A stretch of DNA of 64,000 nucleotides from Lichina pygmaea. Taxonomy: Eukaryota; Ascomycota; Lichinomycetes; Lichinales; Lichinaceae. The stretch is from NCBI GenBank assembly GCA_963422465.1, contig OY730172.1, positions 2,604,001-2,668,000 of the forward strand, written 5' to 3'. The notes under the pieces are model-generated. The model saw nothing but the letters and a program-made list of their open reading frames with translations. It searched no databases and was not told where the DNA came from. Shown here piece by piece: positions 34,052 to 47,259 of this stretch (positions are counted from its first letter, which is position 1; every line of letters starts with the position of its first letter). A program made the translations under genes and the position numbers.

Positions 34052-37000
34052 TCAACCAGCCGAAGTATCCATGTCGTCGACAGCATCACTCTTATCGCCA
34101 TCGCCGGCCGCCAAGGTGGCGCGTTTGACGGCCTGACGTTCGGCCTTGAAGGCTTCAATCTTGTTTTTGAGGACGAGATCTGCGGGGAGGCGAAAGAGGG
34201 AGGTGGAGTGTGGTCAGCCTGCTTCTGGATATTACAACGGCTACCGATCTTTTCCGGGAACTTGCAAGGAAGGGAAGGGTTGGGGAGGGAGGAAAAGAGA
34301 CCGGTTGAGCGAAAGAAAAAAAAAAAGGGGGAAGGATGACTCACCTGGCTGAATGTCCTCAAGCTTCAACGGCACCCGATTGAACGGATCGTGCGGATCG
34401 CTGAGTAGATGGGCGCTGATCGTCGATCGATCGATAGACACCTTCGACGCAGGCAGGATGACCGGATCCTCCATGAGCGTGTACATGAGCGGGTCTGATC
34501 AGAGGTCCGGTTAGCGGACCGTCGCAGCCCTCGTCCCATCTGCCACGCCTCCCAAAAGAACCCCCCCAAACAAACAAACAAACAAACAAACCTACCGAGA
34601 AACTCTTCTGGAATCTCGCCAAGGTCCTCTTCGGCCTGGTCGTCCGCCTCCTTGGCGCGCCGAATCTTCTCGGCCAAGGCCGACCAGGCCCCGAGCTCGA
34701 TCGACGATTTGAGACCCCACTTCGAGAGGATGGCGTGCGCCTTTTCGAAGTTGGCCGGCTTGTAGGACCGGCCGTCGCGCGCGACGGCCTCGACGAAGTT
34801 CGACCGGCCGCCGAGGTTGAGGTAGACGTCGACGAGCTCGGACAGCAGGATCCGCGGCTGGAACCCGTACTGCTCCGGGTTCTGCACCTTCAGGTCCCTG
34901 CTCTTGGGGCCGACCATGGCGTCGACGTTGTAGTCGAGCATGTCCGCGAGCCGCTGCACAATCTCCGGCATCGTGAACGAGTCGGCCAGCGCCTCGGTGA
35001 AGAGCTTGAGCATCGACACCGTCTCGTTCGTGAGCTGCATGTAGCCCTTGGCCATCGACTGTGCCGTCGTGAGCTGCTCTTCCCTCTCCGTCCGGACGTT
35101 CGCCGCCAGGCTGCCGTCCTCGAGCTCCTTCTGAAGCCGGTGGATCTTTCCGAACGCCGTCAGCGACTCGTCCAGGACAAAGGTGACGTCGTTGAGCAAC
35201 AGGTTGACGAAGCGCACGAAGAACTCGAGATTCTGCCTGTCGCACGTCAGCGTCGAGAAGGACGGGAGCAACACGTTGCCGCGCGCGTACTTGGCCTCCT
35301 GCGACAGTCGCATGCGGTAGATCTGATTGGACCAGATGCACTTGATCACCTGGAAGATCTCATATCGGATGTTGAACTTGTCGAAGAACTGCGTGTGCGC
35401 GCCCGTGATCTCGACCTCTGCCAAGCCGTCAGCAACCCAGACGGATCGTGTTCGAAGCACGGCGTCCCCGATCCCATACCGATGTAGAAGTTGATCAAGC
35501 CGTGGAGAAGATGCTGCGTCGCGAGCGAAAGCCCGTTCAGGACGTCGCCCAAGACGCCCTTCTGCCGCGCGTAGGCCGGCCAGATGCCGTAGAACAGGAT
35601 CGACACGAGGCCGCACTTGAGATAGGGGTTCTTGATGTACTCCGAGCTGCGGAGGAACGTGACGCAGAAGGTGACCAGCTCGTCGCTCTGCGTGGACGTC
35701 ACAAAGTGGGGTAGATGTCTGGGTGGCCGTCAGTCAGGCTCCGCAGAGGGGGCCGAGGAAAGACGCCGTACCTGAAAACGAACTTGAAAAAACTGACGAC
35801 GTCCTCGACAAAGTACTCGGGAAGGCATCGAAACGCTTCCTGCTGATCTTCAGGGAGCGGCAGTCTGCGCGGTGATGTGAGCGCCCAGTCCAAGGAGCAG
35901 CGGTGATTGCATCCCAGACTTACTCGAGCGGCCTCGTCGGGTACTGGTGATGCCCCGAGACGAGTCGGAGTAGCCAGACGATGACGTAGCGCATGAACTG
36001 CACCGTCCTGGCCTGCGACACGTCGTCGTACAGGACGCCCTCGATGGCGTATTTGTACGCGAGGCCCTTGTCGATGGCGTCTTGATATTTCTTTAGGGTC
36101 GTCTCGAACATTGGAAGCTGCGGCGTCTGCACACGCGTGGTCAGATCTTCGCGGCCCACGGTCCCGCCGGCCTGACCTTGAAGGGGGGGGAGACTTGCGT
36201 TGATCCACTGTGGCCGTTCGCCCTCGAACCGTTGCATCTGCTTCTGCAGCTGCTTGAGATCCTTGTCCAGCTGCTCGAGCTTGAACGCGGTAGCTTCGGT
36301 GCCGTAGTGATGGGCGGCCATGGTCAGGAAGAATATTTCGGTGATGAAGTTGGAAGTACCCTCGACGACTGTCGAGTAGTATTCTTCCGAAGCATGCTGG
36401 TCCGCGTTGACCTTTGTCTCGTCGTGAATGTCGACTCGCGGTTTACGTCTCAGGTACTCGATGTCTATTCGGTCGATCTGGTTGGCGATAAGCACACGTC
36501 GGTCGAAGGGTCATAGATGGCTCCAGACGCACCTTGGAGAAGGTGGCGTCCATGAACGGGTCGCACAGCTGGTCCAGGCACACGGTGACGTTCGCCATGA
36601 AGCCGTCCGATGAAACATGCTCCTCGTCCACCTGCAGCGCCCTCCGCTTGTGATTGGCGTTGACGGTCAACGCGAACCAGTCGAGCATCCTATCCCGAGA
36701 CGTCTTGGACGCTCGCACGATGTGGTTGATCATGTCCAGCAGGTCGGACCGATGGGTCTGCAGCGTCAGCCGCAGCGCTCTCTGCGTCGTAACAATCTGC
36801 TCTTCGGACAATGTGCGAGGACCGGCGAAGTAGTAGGACGTGGCCTCCCCGTGGAGCGGCGAGATCTGGAAGAAAGGTCCCAGAAGCGTCTCGCGCTCGA
36901 TCGCCGCGGCCGTGACGCTTTCGCTCAGGAAGGATGGCCGTTCCGTGAGAGCATCGACAAGAGGCGCGTAGCACACAATGTTCTTCAGCGCCTGCTCGGG

Positions 37001-37724
37001 CGTTAGACGAGTAGATCGGGGCTTGGGATCCTCTACCGGACGAGAACATACCGAAACGTAGGGGGTGTAGTTATCTTTCATGTTCATCTCGGCGAGTTGC
37101 CGACCAATCTCTTCGACCGCGCCAGCGAGGGCGTCCCGTATGGAGTCATCGTCCCCAAAGCGTCGGACCGCTTCGGTCAGAAATTCGTGGCAGATGCCTC
37201 TGTCGTCCTCAGGATCAAGCAAGAGATGGGGGGCGAGGGGGTTGGATTGGTACGGCTCGAGCCTGAGACTCCCAGGTCAGCGCTAGCTCCAGACGCGGCC
37301 CGGCCCAGGGCCACTTACCCAAACATCTCGGGCAATGTGGCGGCGAAGATGCAGTAGCTCATGCAGAGACGTCTGGCTTCGTAAAGAGCCTTGGACTTGG
37401 GGTCGTCGCGACCCGTCGTGCGCAAAGCTCGGATGGCGCGCACGACCCGCTTCCAGCAGCCCAGAAGATAATCCAGCGGCCTTCCGTCTTTCGATGCCGA
37501 GGCGGCCTCGTGGAGAGCCTGATCGAGTATCGACACCTGCAGCCGCACGGATCCGCCTTGTTCTTCCAGTTCCTTCCGCGTTTCGGCGAGATGACGCACT
37601 TCATGATCGTGACCGTCATGTCGCAAGTTCGGGTCCAGCGTGACCCGGAAAATGGCACTCAGAGTCCTGTCCTCCCAAGACTCGAAAACCTCGTCGGGCG
37701 TCGGCCCGGCCGGCGCAGGTCGTT

Positions 37725-37775
<51 letters not shown>

Positions 37776-38227
37776 ACTCTGCCCGTGGGCTCCTGGCCGG
37801 TAACAATTCGTCCTTTCGTTTCGACGAGTCTGCGCTTGCAGGTGCTCGCGTGATTCGTATCTTGGTCTCCCCACCGACGTCCTTCGGGCCTGGCTTAGGT
37901 GAAGCGCCTTGGAGATCCGATGCGTCTGGCCGGGCGGCCGAAGGGGCAGCGGTCGAAGTTTGACCCCTTTCATGGTTCTGCTGGTCTGACTTCTGCGGGT
38001 GTGTGATGGCGCCTGCGGACGATGAAGATGCCCCGGGTGTTGATGTGAGACCATCGCTCTGTGCTGCCGTACCGACTTCCTTGTTGGAGGCCGAAGCCGA
38101 GCCCTGACCTTGTAACTTGGCAAGACGTTTGTTGCGGATCTGAAAGAGCCGGCGGTCAAGAGCCGCCCAACTACAGGCGCAGTGGAATGATGTCACGCAC
38201 CTTGTCCGCCTCCGAAATGTCCGACAT
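34052..38227 (-). CDS. UFD2: ubiquitin conjugation factor E4
   Basis: Nine exons: 38227-38201, 38139-37319, 37262-36533, 36477-35924, 35864-35772, 35718-35480, 35417-34596, 34494-34345 and 34179-34052 (1187 aa). The first exon encodes only MSDISEADK. The protein lengthens ubiquitin chains begun by other ligases and works with Cdc48 in ubiquitin-fusion and ER-associated degradation. After a Ser-rich acidic N-terminal region (poly-Ser at about 170), the core holds family motifs such as [38 protein letters not shown] and AEYLP-type helices. The U-box lies at about 1094-1165 ([39 protein letters not shown]). It is slightly longer than yeast Ufd2 because of the N-terminal low-complexity part. All introns close in phase. 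Confidence 0.95.
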
Positions 38228-39629
38228 GGCTGCGCAGAGAATCAGCGGCTGCCTTCGACCTGGATCAGAGCGATATCAGGGGATCGTGAGCTGTGGCGAT
38301 CGAGTCCAAGTCGCGGCTCGAGTTGTGCTTCTGCCTGAAAGGATGGGGGGTACAGTACGTACAAACGTAGCTATGCGATGGAAGCTATCCACGAGGCTGA
38401 GCTAGGGCTGAAGGATAGGTGTCTCTAGGCGCGGAAAGCGCCGCCATTGGCAATCGACCCTCCCTATTCTGACTTCCGACACGGAGGTACGCTTCCGCCT
38501 GCTGAGGTCAAGAGCATCGAAGGTTCGAGTCGCCGAGGGGCAAATGCCAGTCTACGACAGTTCCAAATTCACGGAGATCGGCCGAGGAGGGTGCCCATCA
38601 AACCCATGAACTTCCGTGACACAGCTTTACGTAGGTACCATGCCAAGCTGGAGCAACTCGATCGATTCACACTCTCCTGCCCTTCAACCCCGCCAGGACA
38701 GCTTCGTTCAAGGAGGACCAGAGCAAGTGCGGCAAGAACGATCGGCGAAGGGTACCCTATGCTATTGTGAATCATAGGCGCCCGGATGGTGACTTCTTCC
38801 GCGTGAACTGGAGTCGTCCTCTGACTACGGAAGTACTACGCTCAGAGCGGTCGTGCTGTCTGAGATGGGATGGTCTAACCTGAGCCGATCCGGAGATGCT
38901 CTATCATGCTCTTTTGCGAAATGACAGTGAGACGGCATACTCCATTGATCGATGCTGAAGATCTTTGGAGACCTGGCCGAAGCACAAGGTGCCATATCGA
39001 GACGGCTAGTCCCAAGTGTCTTTCTGCGAATGACATACCCATGCGCACAGTAGATGCCTAAGCCCCGACCCAAGACAGCACCAGCAGGCAGCACGAGCAG
39101 CCAAGGCCGTTCTCAAGATCAAACCAGCCGTTCGAGGGCATGGCCAGCTTTCGATAACCCGGCCGGTGGATCGCCGCAGCAGTGCAAAGCACCCGCTGCA
39201 CCGCAGTACACCGCCGGTCCCCTTGCCCGATCCTTGCGGTCCGTAGAGCCCTGTGGGGATTCTGGTAGATTTGCTGCCGTGCTCGTACTCCCGGATCACC
39301 TGCGCATGATGGCTTGCATAATCTCGTACCGGAGTACTTCCGTACGGAGTACTTCCGTACCGAGTACTTCCGTACAGCGTCCTTGATTCCCCATTTGTGT
39401 CACCAAGCATGGAGCCTTCGCGAAGGACCAGCAATAAGCCGCCATGCATAGGCGGATTCGGAGCGGATTCGGCACCGGATAGCGAGGTGAGTCGTGGTAG
39501 CATCTGATCGTATAGCACACACAATTGCGTACTGTTAGCATGTACGTATGTAGATTGTCGACCGACGGACCTCGTCGAGGTAGGCATCCCACCCATCAAG
39601 GCAACAAAAGAAACCGTAAGCTGTGATCT
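38228..39629. other. intergenic, no gene seen
   Basis: UFD2 promoter on the left and YVH1 3' flank on the right. It contains a three-fold ACTTCCGTACSGAGT repeat at about 39334-39378. Confidence 0.5.
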
Positions 39630-41228
39630 TCAAGCGGGGTGGAGAGCAGGAGGTACGCGGATGTTGATCAGATCGGCGTAAGCCTGCCGTGTCTGGATGC
39701 GCATCTCGTCCACCTTGCTCTTGGCGATGGTGATGCCCGGGACGGTCCATCGGCCGCAGGTGCATCGCAGCCCCTGCCAAGAGTACTTGCCAACGTTCGC
39801 CGTGCACGTCGGGCAAAGCAGTCGGCCGGACAGCTTCCCCTGCTCGAGCTCGTCGCGCATCCACGATAGGGGCTCGAGGAAGTAGTGAGCGCACGACGTG
39901 GAAGACTCCACCGGGCCAGGCTCGATCGGCTCGTCGTCTTGCGCGACGGCAGCCGGGCCGTGCTCGGCGAAGTACTGACCGGTGGCGAGCTTTCGTCTGA
40001 TGCCGTTCTCTTCTCAGCTCTTGGGAGTCAAGGGAGGGGGGAGAATGCCGATACCTGCACTTTCTGCATCGCAACTCGAGCTTCTGGCTTGGAGCCTGCT
40101 CGGTGGGCTTGAGGGCGTCGGCGAAGAACAGGGCACTCGGAGCCTTGCGCCCGATGATGCTCCTATCGACCTCGCATCGATACAGCCACCTTTGATAGAA
40201 AGGGTGATCGTCTATCGTGGCCGTGCATCGCATGCTCGCGTACAGCCGTAGCTGTTCCATGAAGCCCTCATTCGGCTCGCAAATGGGTCTGCACTCTCGA
40301 AGCCTCGCCAGTGCCTCTTCGGGCGTCGAATGATATTTTTGCATCAAAAATGCAATGATGACGGTGGCCGATCGTGACTTGCCCATAGCGCTAGGATCGA
40401 TGCTCACTTGGTGAGCATAATTCCAGAGCGAGTCCGCATGGGAGAGAGAGAGAGAGAGAGAGGGAATCGCCTGCAGGAATTGTTCCTCGGTCGGAGACAG
40501 GGGTCGCCTGTCTCACCCGAGGGTGACATGACAGTTCCGAGGAGAACGAGAGAAGAGAACAAATGATCCGAGGGGAGCAGCTTTCTCGTCTCCCGAGGAT
40601 AGACGTATAGGAGCATCGTGGGACAGAACCGCAGCGAGAGGGCGTGCTGCAGAGTACATCGGAGAAAGACGGGAGACAAGAAGGCGATGGTACGGTCTGC
40701 TTCTCTCCAAGAAGCAGACCGGATATGGGTAAAGTGAGTGTCGGTAGCGTACCAGTGCACGAACACGGCTTCCCCGGCATCGAGGGCCTGCTGGACGAAG
40801 CGGTTCGCGCGAGCGAAATGTTGGATCAGATCTGCGTCGGGCTGGTCGTCGACGGCGACGACCATGTGGTTGTACGGCTCGAGCAGCGCGTCTTCGTCCC
40901 ACAGGCGCATGACCGAGAGGACACGTTTGATCCTGGCTCTCGCGAGCGTCGACTTGAGACGAAGCGACGCGAAACTGCTCTCTTGTCCGACCCAGTCGGT
41001 GCATGCTTGCACGCGTGGGCAGTACGATCAGCAACGGGTCCTTCATCCCGGGGTCGAGCGGTGACGGTGGTGGTGGCGGTGGCGGTGGCGGCGGCGGCGA
41101 TCATGCAGTGTCGTACATCGACGCCGTCCACCGCTCGCTGGCAACGAGAGAACGACGGGGCAACGTCACCTCCGGGCTTACCTGCCGATGTAGATCTCGT
41201 CAGCACCTGGAACCCTGTCGACGGACAT
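39630..41228 (-). CDS. YVH1: dual-specificity protein phosphatase, YVH1/DUSP12 type
   Basis: Exons 41228-41182, 40974-40753, 40390-40055 and 39996-39630 (323 aa). The catalytic loop VFVHCAMGKSRSATV carries Cys90 and Arg96; the second intron (362 nt) splits the Cys90 codon. The N-terminus reads EIYIGSFASLRLKSTL, as in Yvh1. The C-terminal zinc-binding domain shows CRKCRRKLA, CAHYFLEPLSWM, GRLLCPTCTANVGKYSWQGL and CTCGRWTVPGITI. Yvh1 acts in late 60S ribosome maturation, releasing Mrt4 through the zinc domain; phosphatase activity is dispensable for that in yeast. The ATG at 41228 has strong context (CCACCATG); an in-frame ATG lies at 41255. The introns are unusually long and carry (GA)n and GGC repeats. 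Confidence 0.92.
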
Positions 41229-44200
41229 GGTGGCAGCTCTGGCTACGCTGGACATCTGTGTCCGTGTGGGTGTTCGCGTCTCAGACCAACACACACGGCC
41301 ACACGCGAGACCGGATCTTACAGCGAGGCATGGTCCGCATGTACGGTGATCGTGCTCGGTCTATCGCGGTAGCGAGGTACCGGGAGTCACTACACATTGC
41401 CACATACAGTAGTACGATCAAAGCAAAACGGAGCTTGAAACTCTGCCCGTGAATCCGGTTGCGAAATGACATCAAACACGTTCTGACCGCGTCTTGGACA
41501 GGATTCAAAACGGGCTAGATCAATCACCACTCGGACAGCCATACTCAGATACAGTAGCCATCGTGATACTTGAACCGGTCCGCCTTCGTCAGGGCCCTTC
41601 TGACGAAGCGCCGTGCCGGCCTCTCTCGTCCGAGGACTAGATTATGTACGGAGGTATTCTCCTCGTATGAACGTAGATCGATCTCTTTCGGATTCAGATC
41701 ATCTCCGGGTTGAAGCTGAGGCTCGCCATCCGGCTCGCCTACCGACTCTCACCGTCTCATGCCTAGAAATTTCGTTTAGAGATGCACGTATCCCAGATCA
41801 ATCTCCCCTGCCTCGGCTCTCTGCTTGAGCCCAACATCGCATAGGGCGATGTGACCAAGCATGGACACGAAAGATATAGCAGATGTCTCGATACGAGATG
41901 GACAGAGGGTGTCATGTCATGACTGTTCGCCTCTCTCTCGCTCTCTCCTCTCTCCCAACAGAAGGTTAAGCTGTCACGGTACAGAGTAGAGTTCGGAAGA
42001 ACAGCATCACGGCTGCGATTCACACCGAAGCAGTTTCACGGGAGGAGAGACCACAGAAAGGTCTGTGAAAAAAAAAAAGGCAATACAGGATCGCCCGTCC
42101 GGCGGCGGTTTAGGGCCGCCCAACCTTGTCGCCATGTGTTGTTTGAAACCGTCAGATACAGTGCTCACAGTAGAGAGGCTCACAGTAGAGAGCACCCCGT
42201 GGCCGCGTCTCGGAAGGTGGTCACAGAACGAAACATGGCGTGTCTGGCAGTGAAGCAGTCGGGTACGTTGGCAACACAGCAGAGAATAACAATCAAGCTC
42301 GGTCCGTGACTCGGAGTGCAATATATGGTTGGAGGGTGCGTATGTATGTAGTACATACGTACGTGTAGCGGACCGCAAGTACGTAACGTACGTAACGTAC
42401 GAAGGTACGTAAGTAGCCTTTGCCGTTCGATTCGGAGTCGAGAAGACCGAGCAGTGGCCTCCGGCCCCCGGCGGAGAATCCCTGTCGGAGACATGACCGA
42501 AGCGGAATGGGGAAGCTAAGTTATCAGTTCAGCTGCGGCAGCCTCCGATGCGTACTGTAGGGCCGACAGACGAGAGGCTAGTAGTACGCACGTCCTGCAC
42601 GCTGTAGGATCAATCCCCTGACGTCTCAGCCTCCAGCCCAACAGACGACGACGCTCTGGCCCTTCGCCTTCGCCTTCGCCCTTCGTCCTTCGGCTTTCGG
42701 CCAACGATAGGTTCTCGGCTGCCGACGCGACAGGGCGCGTCTTGCCAGCGACCCCACACGCACGCCCCCCCGGCGACCTGCGCCGTCGATTTGGCCGGGG
42801 TCCACGGTGGCACGGGTCGACAACACATTCTGCCCTTTACCGTCCTCTGAGTGAAGGCTCCAAAAAGCAAACGTTAGGCTCGATTTCGGCAGTGGCCGAC
42901 AGTTCCAAGTCGTGGCAGGCGAATCAACATCCCACGGCGTTGCGATGGTGATGCGGCGTCAAGTCGGGCGCCAAGTGAAGATAGCATCACTTCTGAGGTC
43001 TCAGAAGACGGAAAGTGGTCGCGGTAAGCATGGACATTGGAAGAAGCCCAATCACTTCTGATAGATATAGATTTCGCGAACCCATCGTGGAGCTTGTTCT
43101 GGCGTCGTTGCGATCATCTTGTTCGAGGCCGCCGCGGCAGGACCAAAGAAATGCGAAAATGACAAGATGGAAGAAAGAGGGCAATCCTCTTTTGGCCTCG
43201 AGAAAGAGTAAAAATATGACAAGAACAAGGGACGATCCCTGTTCGCTGTTCCGAGTGGCTCGTCCGTTGCCTTAGCAGAACCAAGAGAGAATGTACGATA
43301 CGTACGTCACGCACGTATCGCTGCACCGTTTTTCGTGTCGTGCCCTGGTCGTACTCTACAGTAGGCACGTACCCCGTACCCAAGTCAAGGTACGAGGTAC
43401 ATCGACGGTAATTTCGGTGAGCCTTCAAGGCTGCTGCGGGTGGGCGGTCTGGTGCGCCTGGATCGGTTGCCGCTTACCTAAGACGACCATGTCAGCAGGC
43501 GTGGGCCTACATGTACGACGGAACTCATGCGACCTTTCTGTAGGCGATCTTGGTCGTCTCGCGCCTCATCAACTCCGACGGCGGCGATCTACTGTAACCT
43601 TCGTGCGAGTAATTACGGGAGTAGTGCAATTGCCGCTCTCGCCGAACATCAATCATATGACTCGACCGTCGGCCATCGTGCTTTCTAATTAGGAATTGGT
43701 TCTCTTCCTCCGTCAGGCGCTTCTGCCGTCATTTTCTGCCCATGACACTGTCCGTACGCTGTAAACGCCACCTCCGCCGCAGCCCAGCAGCCCTTCGAGC
43801 GAGTCATGAACGCAGAAGGTACGGCCCTACGTACAGTACCTCCAACGTTCGAGATGAGTGCTTCGGAGTCTAACGTCAACGCCGATGTCTCTCTGAGAAT
43901 CGATCCTCCCGAGGCGCCCGCCCACCACCGTCACCAACGCCATCCATCACGCCGGTAGGGACCTGGACCTGGTGTCGACAAGGGCTGATCTGAAGGACTA
44001 CGCGACCGCACTAGCCTGGTCGACAGTAGGGCAACCCCCCCTCCCCCCCTCTCCTCCCTCTTCCCCCTGTCCCTCCCGCTGGGAATCAGTCTAAAGCGCC
44101 TGAGGCGGCATGGGGTTGTCGCAGAGTTTTTCGTCTACGGGTACGGTAGTAATCTACGAGTACTTACTGTGCTCCGTACGTATGTACGTACTCGTACAGT

Positions 44201-44754
44201 AAGCGGGCTTTGAGGGGTGGGGGGGGGGGGCTGCCTGGACGGGCTAGCAAGCAGCGGCGTAAGGCAGCCCTACTGGTGGTAGTTGTACCAGCGGTTGGGC
44301 TGATGGGCATCGACGTACCCTCGTACTTCCGTACTTCCGTCTAGCAGCAGTACGTACAACCTACAGCCCTATGTGGCACTGTCTACAGCGTCTCGCGTAG
44401 GACAAGAGGTACGGCTCGAGCACAAGCCCGTTTTTCGCCCTGTCGCCCTAGTCCCCTCGTTCCCCCCCCCCCCCCTCTCTCTTGTGCTCTTTGTCTTTGC
44501 CCTCGACTTGATCCATCCGGACGACTTGGCCCTCTACGTTAAATTGCGGAGGTGCATTCCCAGCGACACCTCAACCGACGCACGCAAACCACAGGAGCAA
44601 AGAGCACCGGCCCAGCCAGGTTGGCAGAGAGAGAGAGAGAGAGAGAGAGACGCGCCAAGAGAATCCCATCGCCGGGAGTCGGGATGGGCTGCCCCCATCT
44701 GGTCACCTTATTGCTGCGCCAGCTGTGACCGCCGACGAGATTGTCCGGCCCAAA

Positions 44755-44789
<35 letters not shown>

Positions 44790-45541
44790 ATATGCCATCT
44801 CGACAACCACGAGAACCATCAGCATCAGCATCACCACCGCCATCGCGACGCCCATCGTCCACGGTGGCGACTCCGTCTCCACACGCTGCCGGCGTCTGAC
44901 TTCTGACGCGCCGTCAGCCTTCGTGATTCGACTCGTTCCATCGACGCCAATCACATAATCGACACGGGGAAGAAAGGAAGAAAAAGAAACAAAAGATCAA
45001 AAATAAGCCGGAAGCACTGCAACGGCGGCGATTACAGTCGTCTGCACATCGGCATCAGAGTCCTTATCGTCACCGTAGTCCTCGTCCTGATCGAGGGGGT
45101 GAACGGTCTCGAGTTCGGCCCCGGTAGGGCGCGACGGGGTGACTTGTTCGCTGTCGCCACGCGCCTGCGTCGACCGCTGCATTGTGTTGCTCCTCCACGT
45201 CACCGCCGGACGCAGACTCGATGCTAAGACTGCTCCTTCGGTAGACCCGTCAGAACAACGGCCACGACCAGCCCTCGCGCGATATATCCCTACCGCGATC
45301 GCTACGGCGCCTCCGACTGCCCGCAGGAGCTGGCTTTCACCGTCTCGATCGCCGACGCTCGGTGGCGCGTCGCTTCCGTTCTCCTTCCCCTCGCCTGGAA
45401 TCGCAACGGCATCGTCGTTTCTCGGACCGTCTCGATAGTCGTCCGATCGGCCTGGCGTCGCCCGCTCGTCTCGCTCGTCGCGGCCCTTTTGGTTCCCGGA
45501 CCGAAGGACCGCCTCCCCGGAAGGTGGCGGAGCGGCGAGAG
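41229..45541. other. intergenic, 4.3 kb, one doubtful small gene
   Basis: No supported gene. On the minus strand, 45203-44997 encodes an acidic stretch (GAELETVHPLDQDEDYGDD) and 44954-44703 a hydrophobic helix (MGVAMAVVMLMLMVLVVVEM) followed by Pro-rich sequence. They could be exons of one small membrane protein, but I found no decisive splice. Microsatellites: (GA)n at 44631-44650 and GGC at 44758-44788. From 45245 the plus strand is open into the C2H2 gene. Confidence 0.35.
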
Positions 45542-46684
45542 ATGGACATCCCCTTCGCGACGAAGAAGTCTCCGAGATCTCGTTCGGACGAGGGCCTCCC
45601 CGCCATCCGGGTCGACATTCCTAGGGACCCGCGGTGCCGGTCGAGGACTCCGTTCCGCCAGCCCTCCCTTGACAGGTCGACCTCCCCGCCCTCGTCCGAG
45701 CCTTCGCCGTCGACCGTGCCGATGCCGATACCCAACGCCCGACCCGAAGTCCCTCCGCCCTTGCCGCCACCGCGACACATACCCGACCCGGATCTCGCGC
45801 TGATGTACGGCAAGGGCCGTGGCGACGACTCGAAGAAGTTGCCTCCCATCCGGCCAGGCTCCAGCCTCCTCGCCGGTCTGTCGTGCTCGTCGTCACGCGT
45901 CGCCGACGACGCGTCCAGGAGCCCGGAGCCGCCGAGGCGCTCGCCGCGCGCGTCCCCGTCCGCGGACGCCTCGGACGCCAGCCCGAGACCCGATCCGGTC
46001 AAGCATGCAGACGAAGGGTACGAGAGCCTGCCAGGCTCGGTCCCGATTCCGGTGCCGCAGACCAGGTACGTTCTTGACGAGAAGAAGCCTCTATCACCGT
46101 CTTGCGCCAGGGGAGAGAGAGAGAGAGAGAGAGCCCGACGGGCGTCGAGGCACGCGACGTCCATTGTGACGATGCCTTGGCTCCCCCCCCCCCTGTCCCA
46201 CCCGTATTCGTGACGCACCTTCGATCGGGAGATTTGGAGAGCTGACGGTCTACCCTGTTTCGTGTGCGCACTTCCAGTCTGAAGGCGCAAGAACCCTCTT
46301 GGGATTCGTCGCAGAAGTGGATGGAAAGCTACGACAGGGGTCTGCTCGACAAGCTCAAGGTCGCGCCGTCGAGTCGGCCGAGCCGGACGACGAACACGAC
46401 CCTGAGACCGCTCCGGCCGTCGATGGATGCCGGCGCCGACGGTCAGGCCGCGGCGGGCTCCTTCTCGCAGGCGCCCAGCCCGAGCACGGACAGGAATGAT
46501 TTCGGCCCCTTGCCGTTGCTCTGTTCGAGGGCCTCGCCGGCGCCGGCGTTGAGTTCGACGGAAGACGGGTACGTGCGGTCCGGCGTCACGCCGGACTCGG
46601 CCGTGTCCGTCATGAGCAGCGTGCGATCGGGCGTGTCCGGCCGGGCCTTCCTGAGCCCGCGCGCGCCGCCACGCCAGACCAGCA

Positions 46685-46740
<56 letters not shown>

Positions 46741-47215
46741 TGTGGCGGCGGCGCCACGCTGATCGAGTCTGACGTGGCGCGTCGCGACTCCGATGTCGGC
46801 GCGCGCTGGTCCGCGAGCGGGTCAGCTTACGACGTCGCCAACGGCAGCGGCGACCACGCGCCCCGAGGTACGTACGACCACATCATCTTTGCCGAGCCCG
46901 AAGCCGAGTTCCCGGAAGAGTCTCGGATGCGAAGGTTGCGCCTGGGCGACCGCGAGAAGACGCCGCCGCGCCGGCCGCCTCGGTACTCGCACCACTCGAA
47001 GGCCGGCCGCAAGCGACGGGCCTCGTCCCCCCCCCGCGACGGCGACGACCGCCGTGCGCTCAGCACCTCGGCCAACTCGAACGAGCTCTTCCACCGAAGA
47101 TCGTCCGGACACCTGGCCGATCGGCGTCGGACGCCCCCCTTGCCCCGCGTCGCCGTCGGTTCGCTCTCGTCGACGACGACCTCGTCCGTGCCTGGCATCG
47201 GCTCGACAGCGTCGT

Positions 47216-47259
<44 letters not shown>

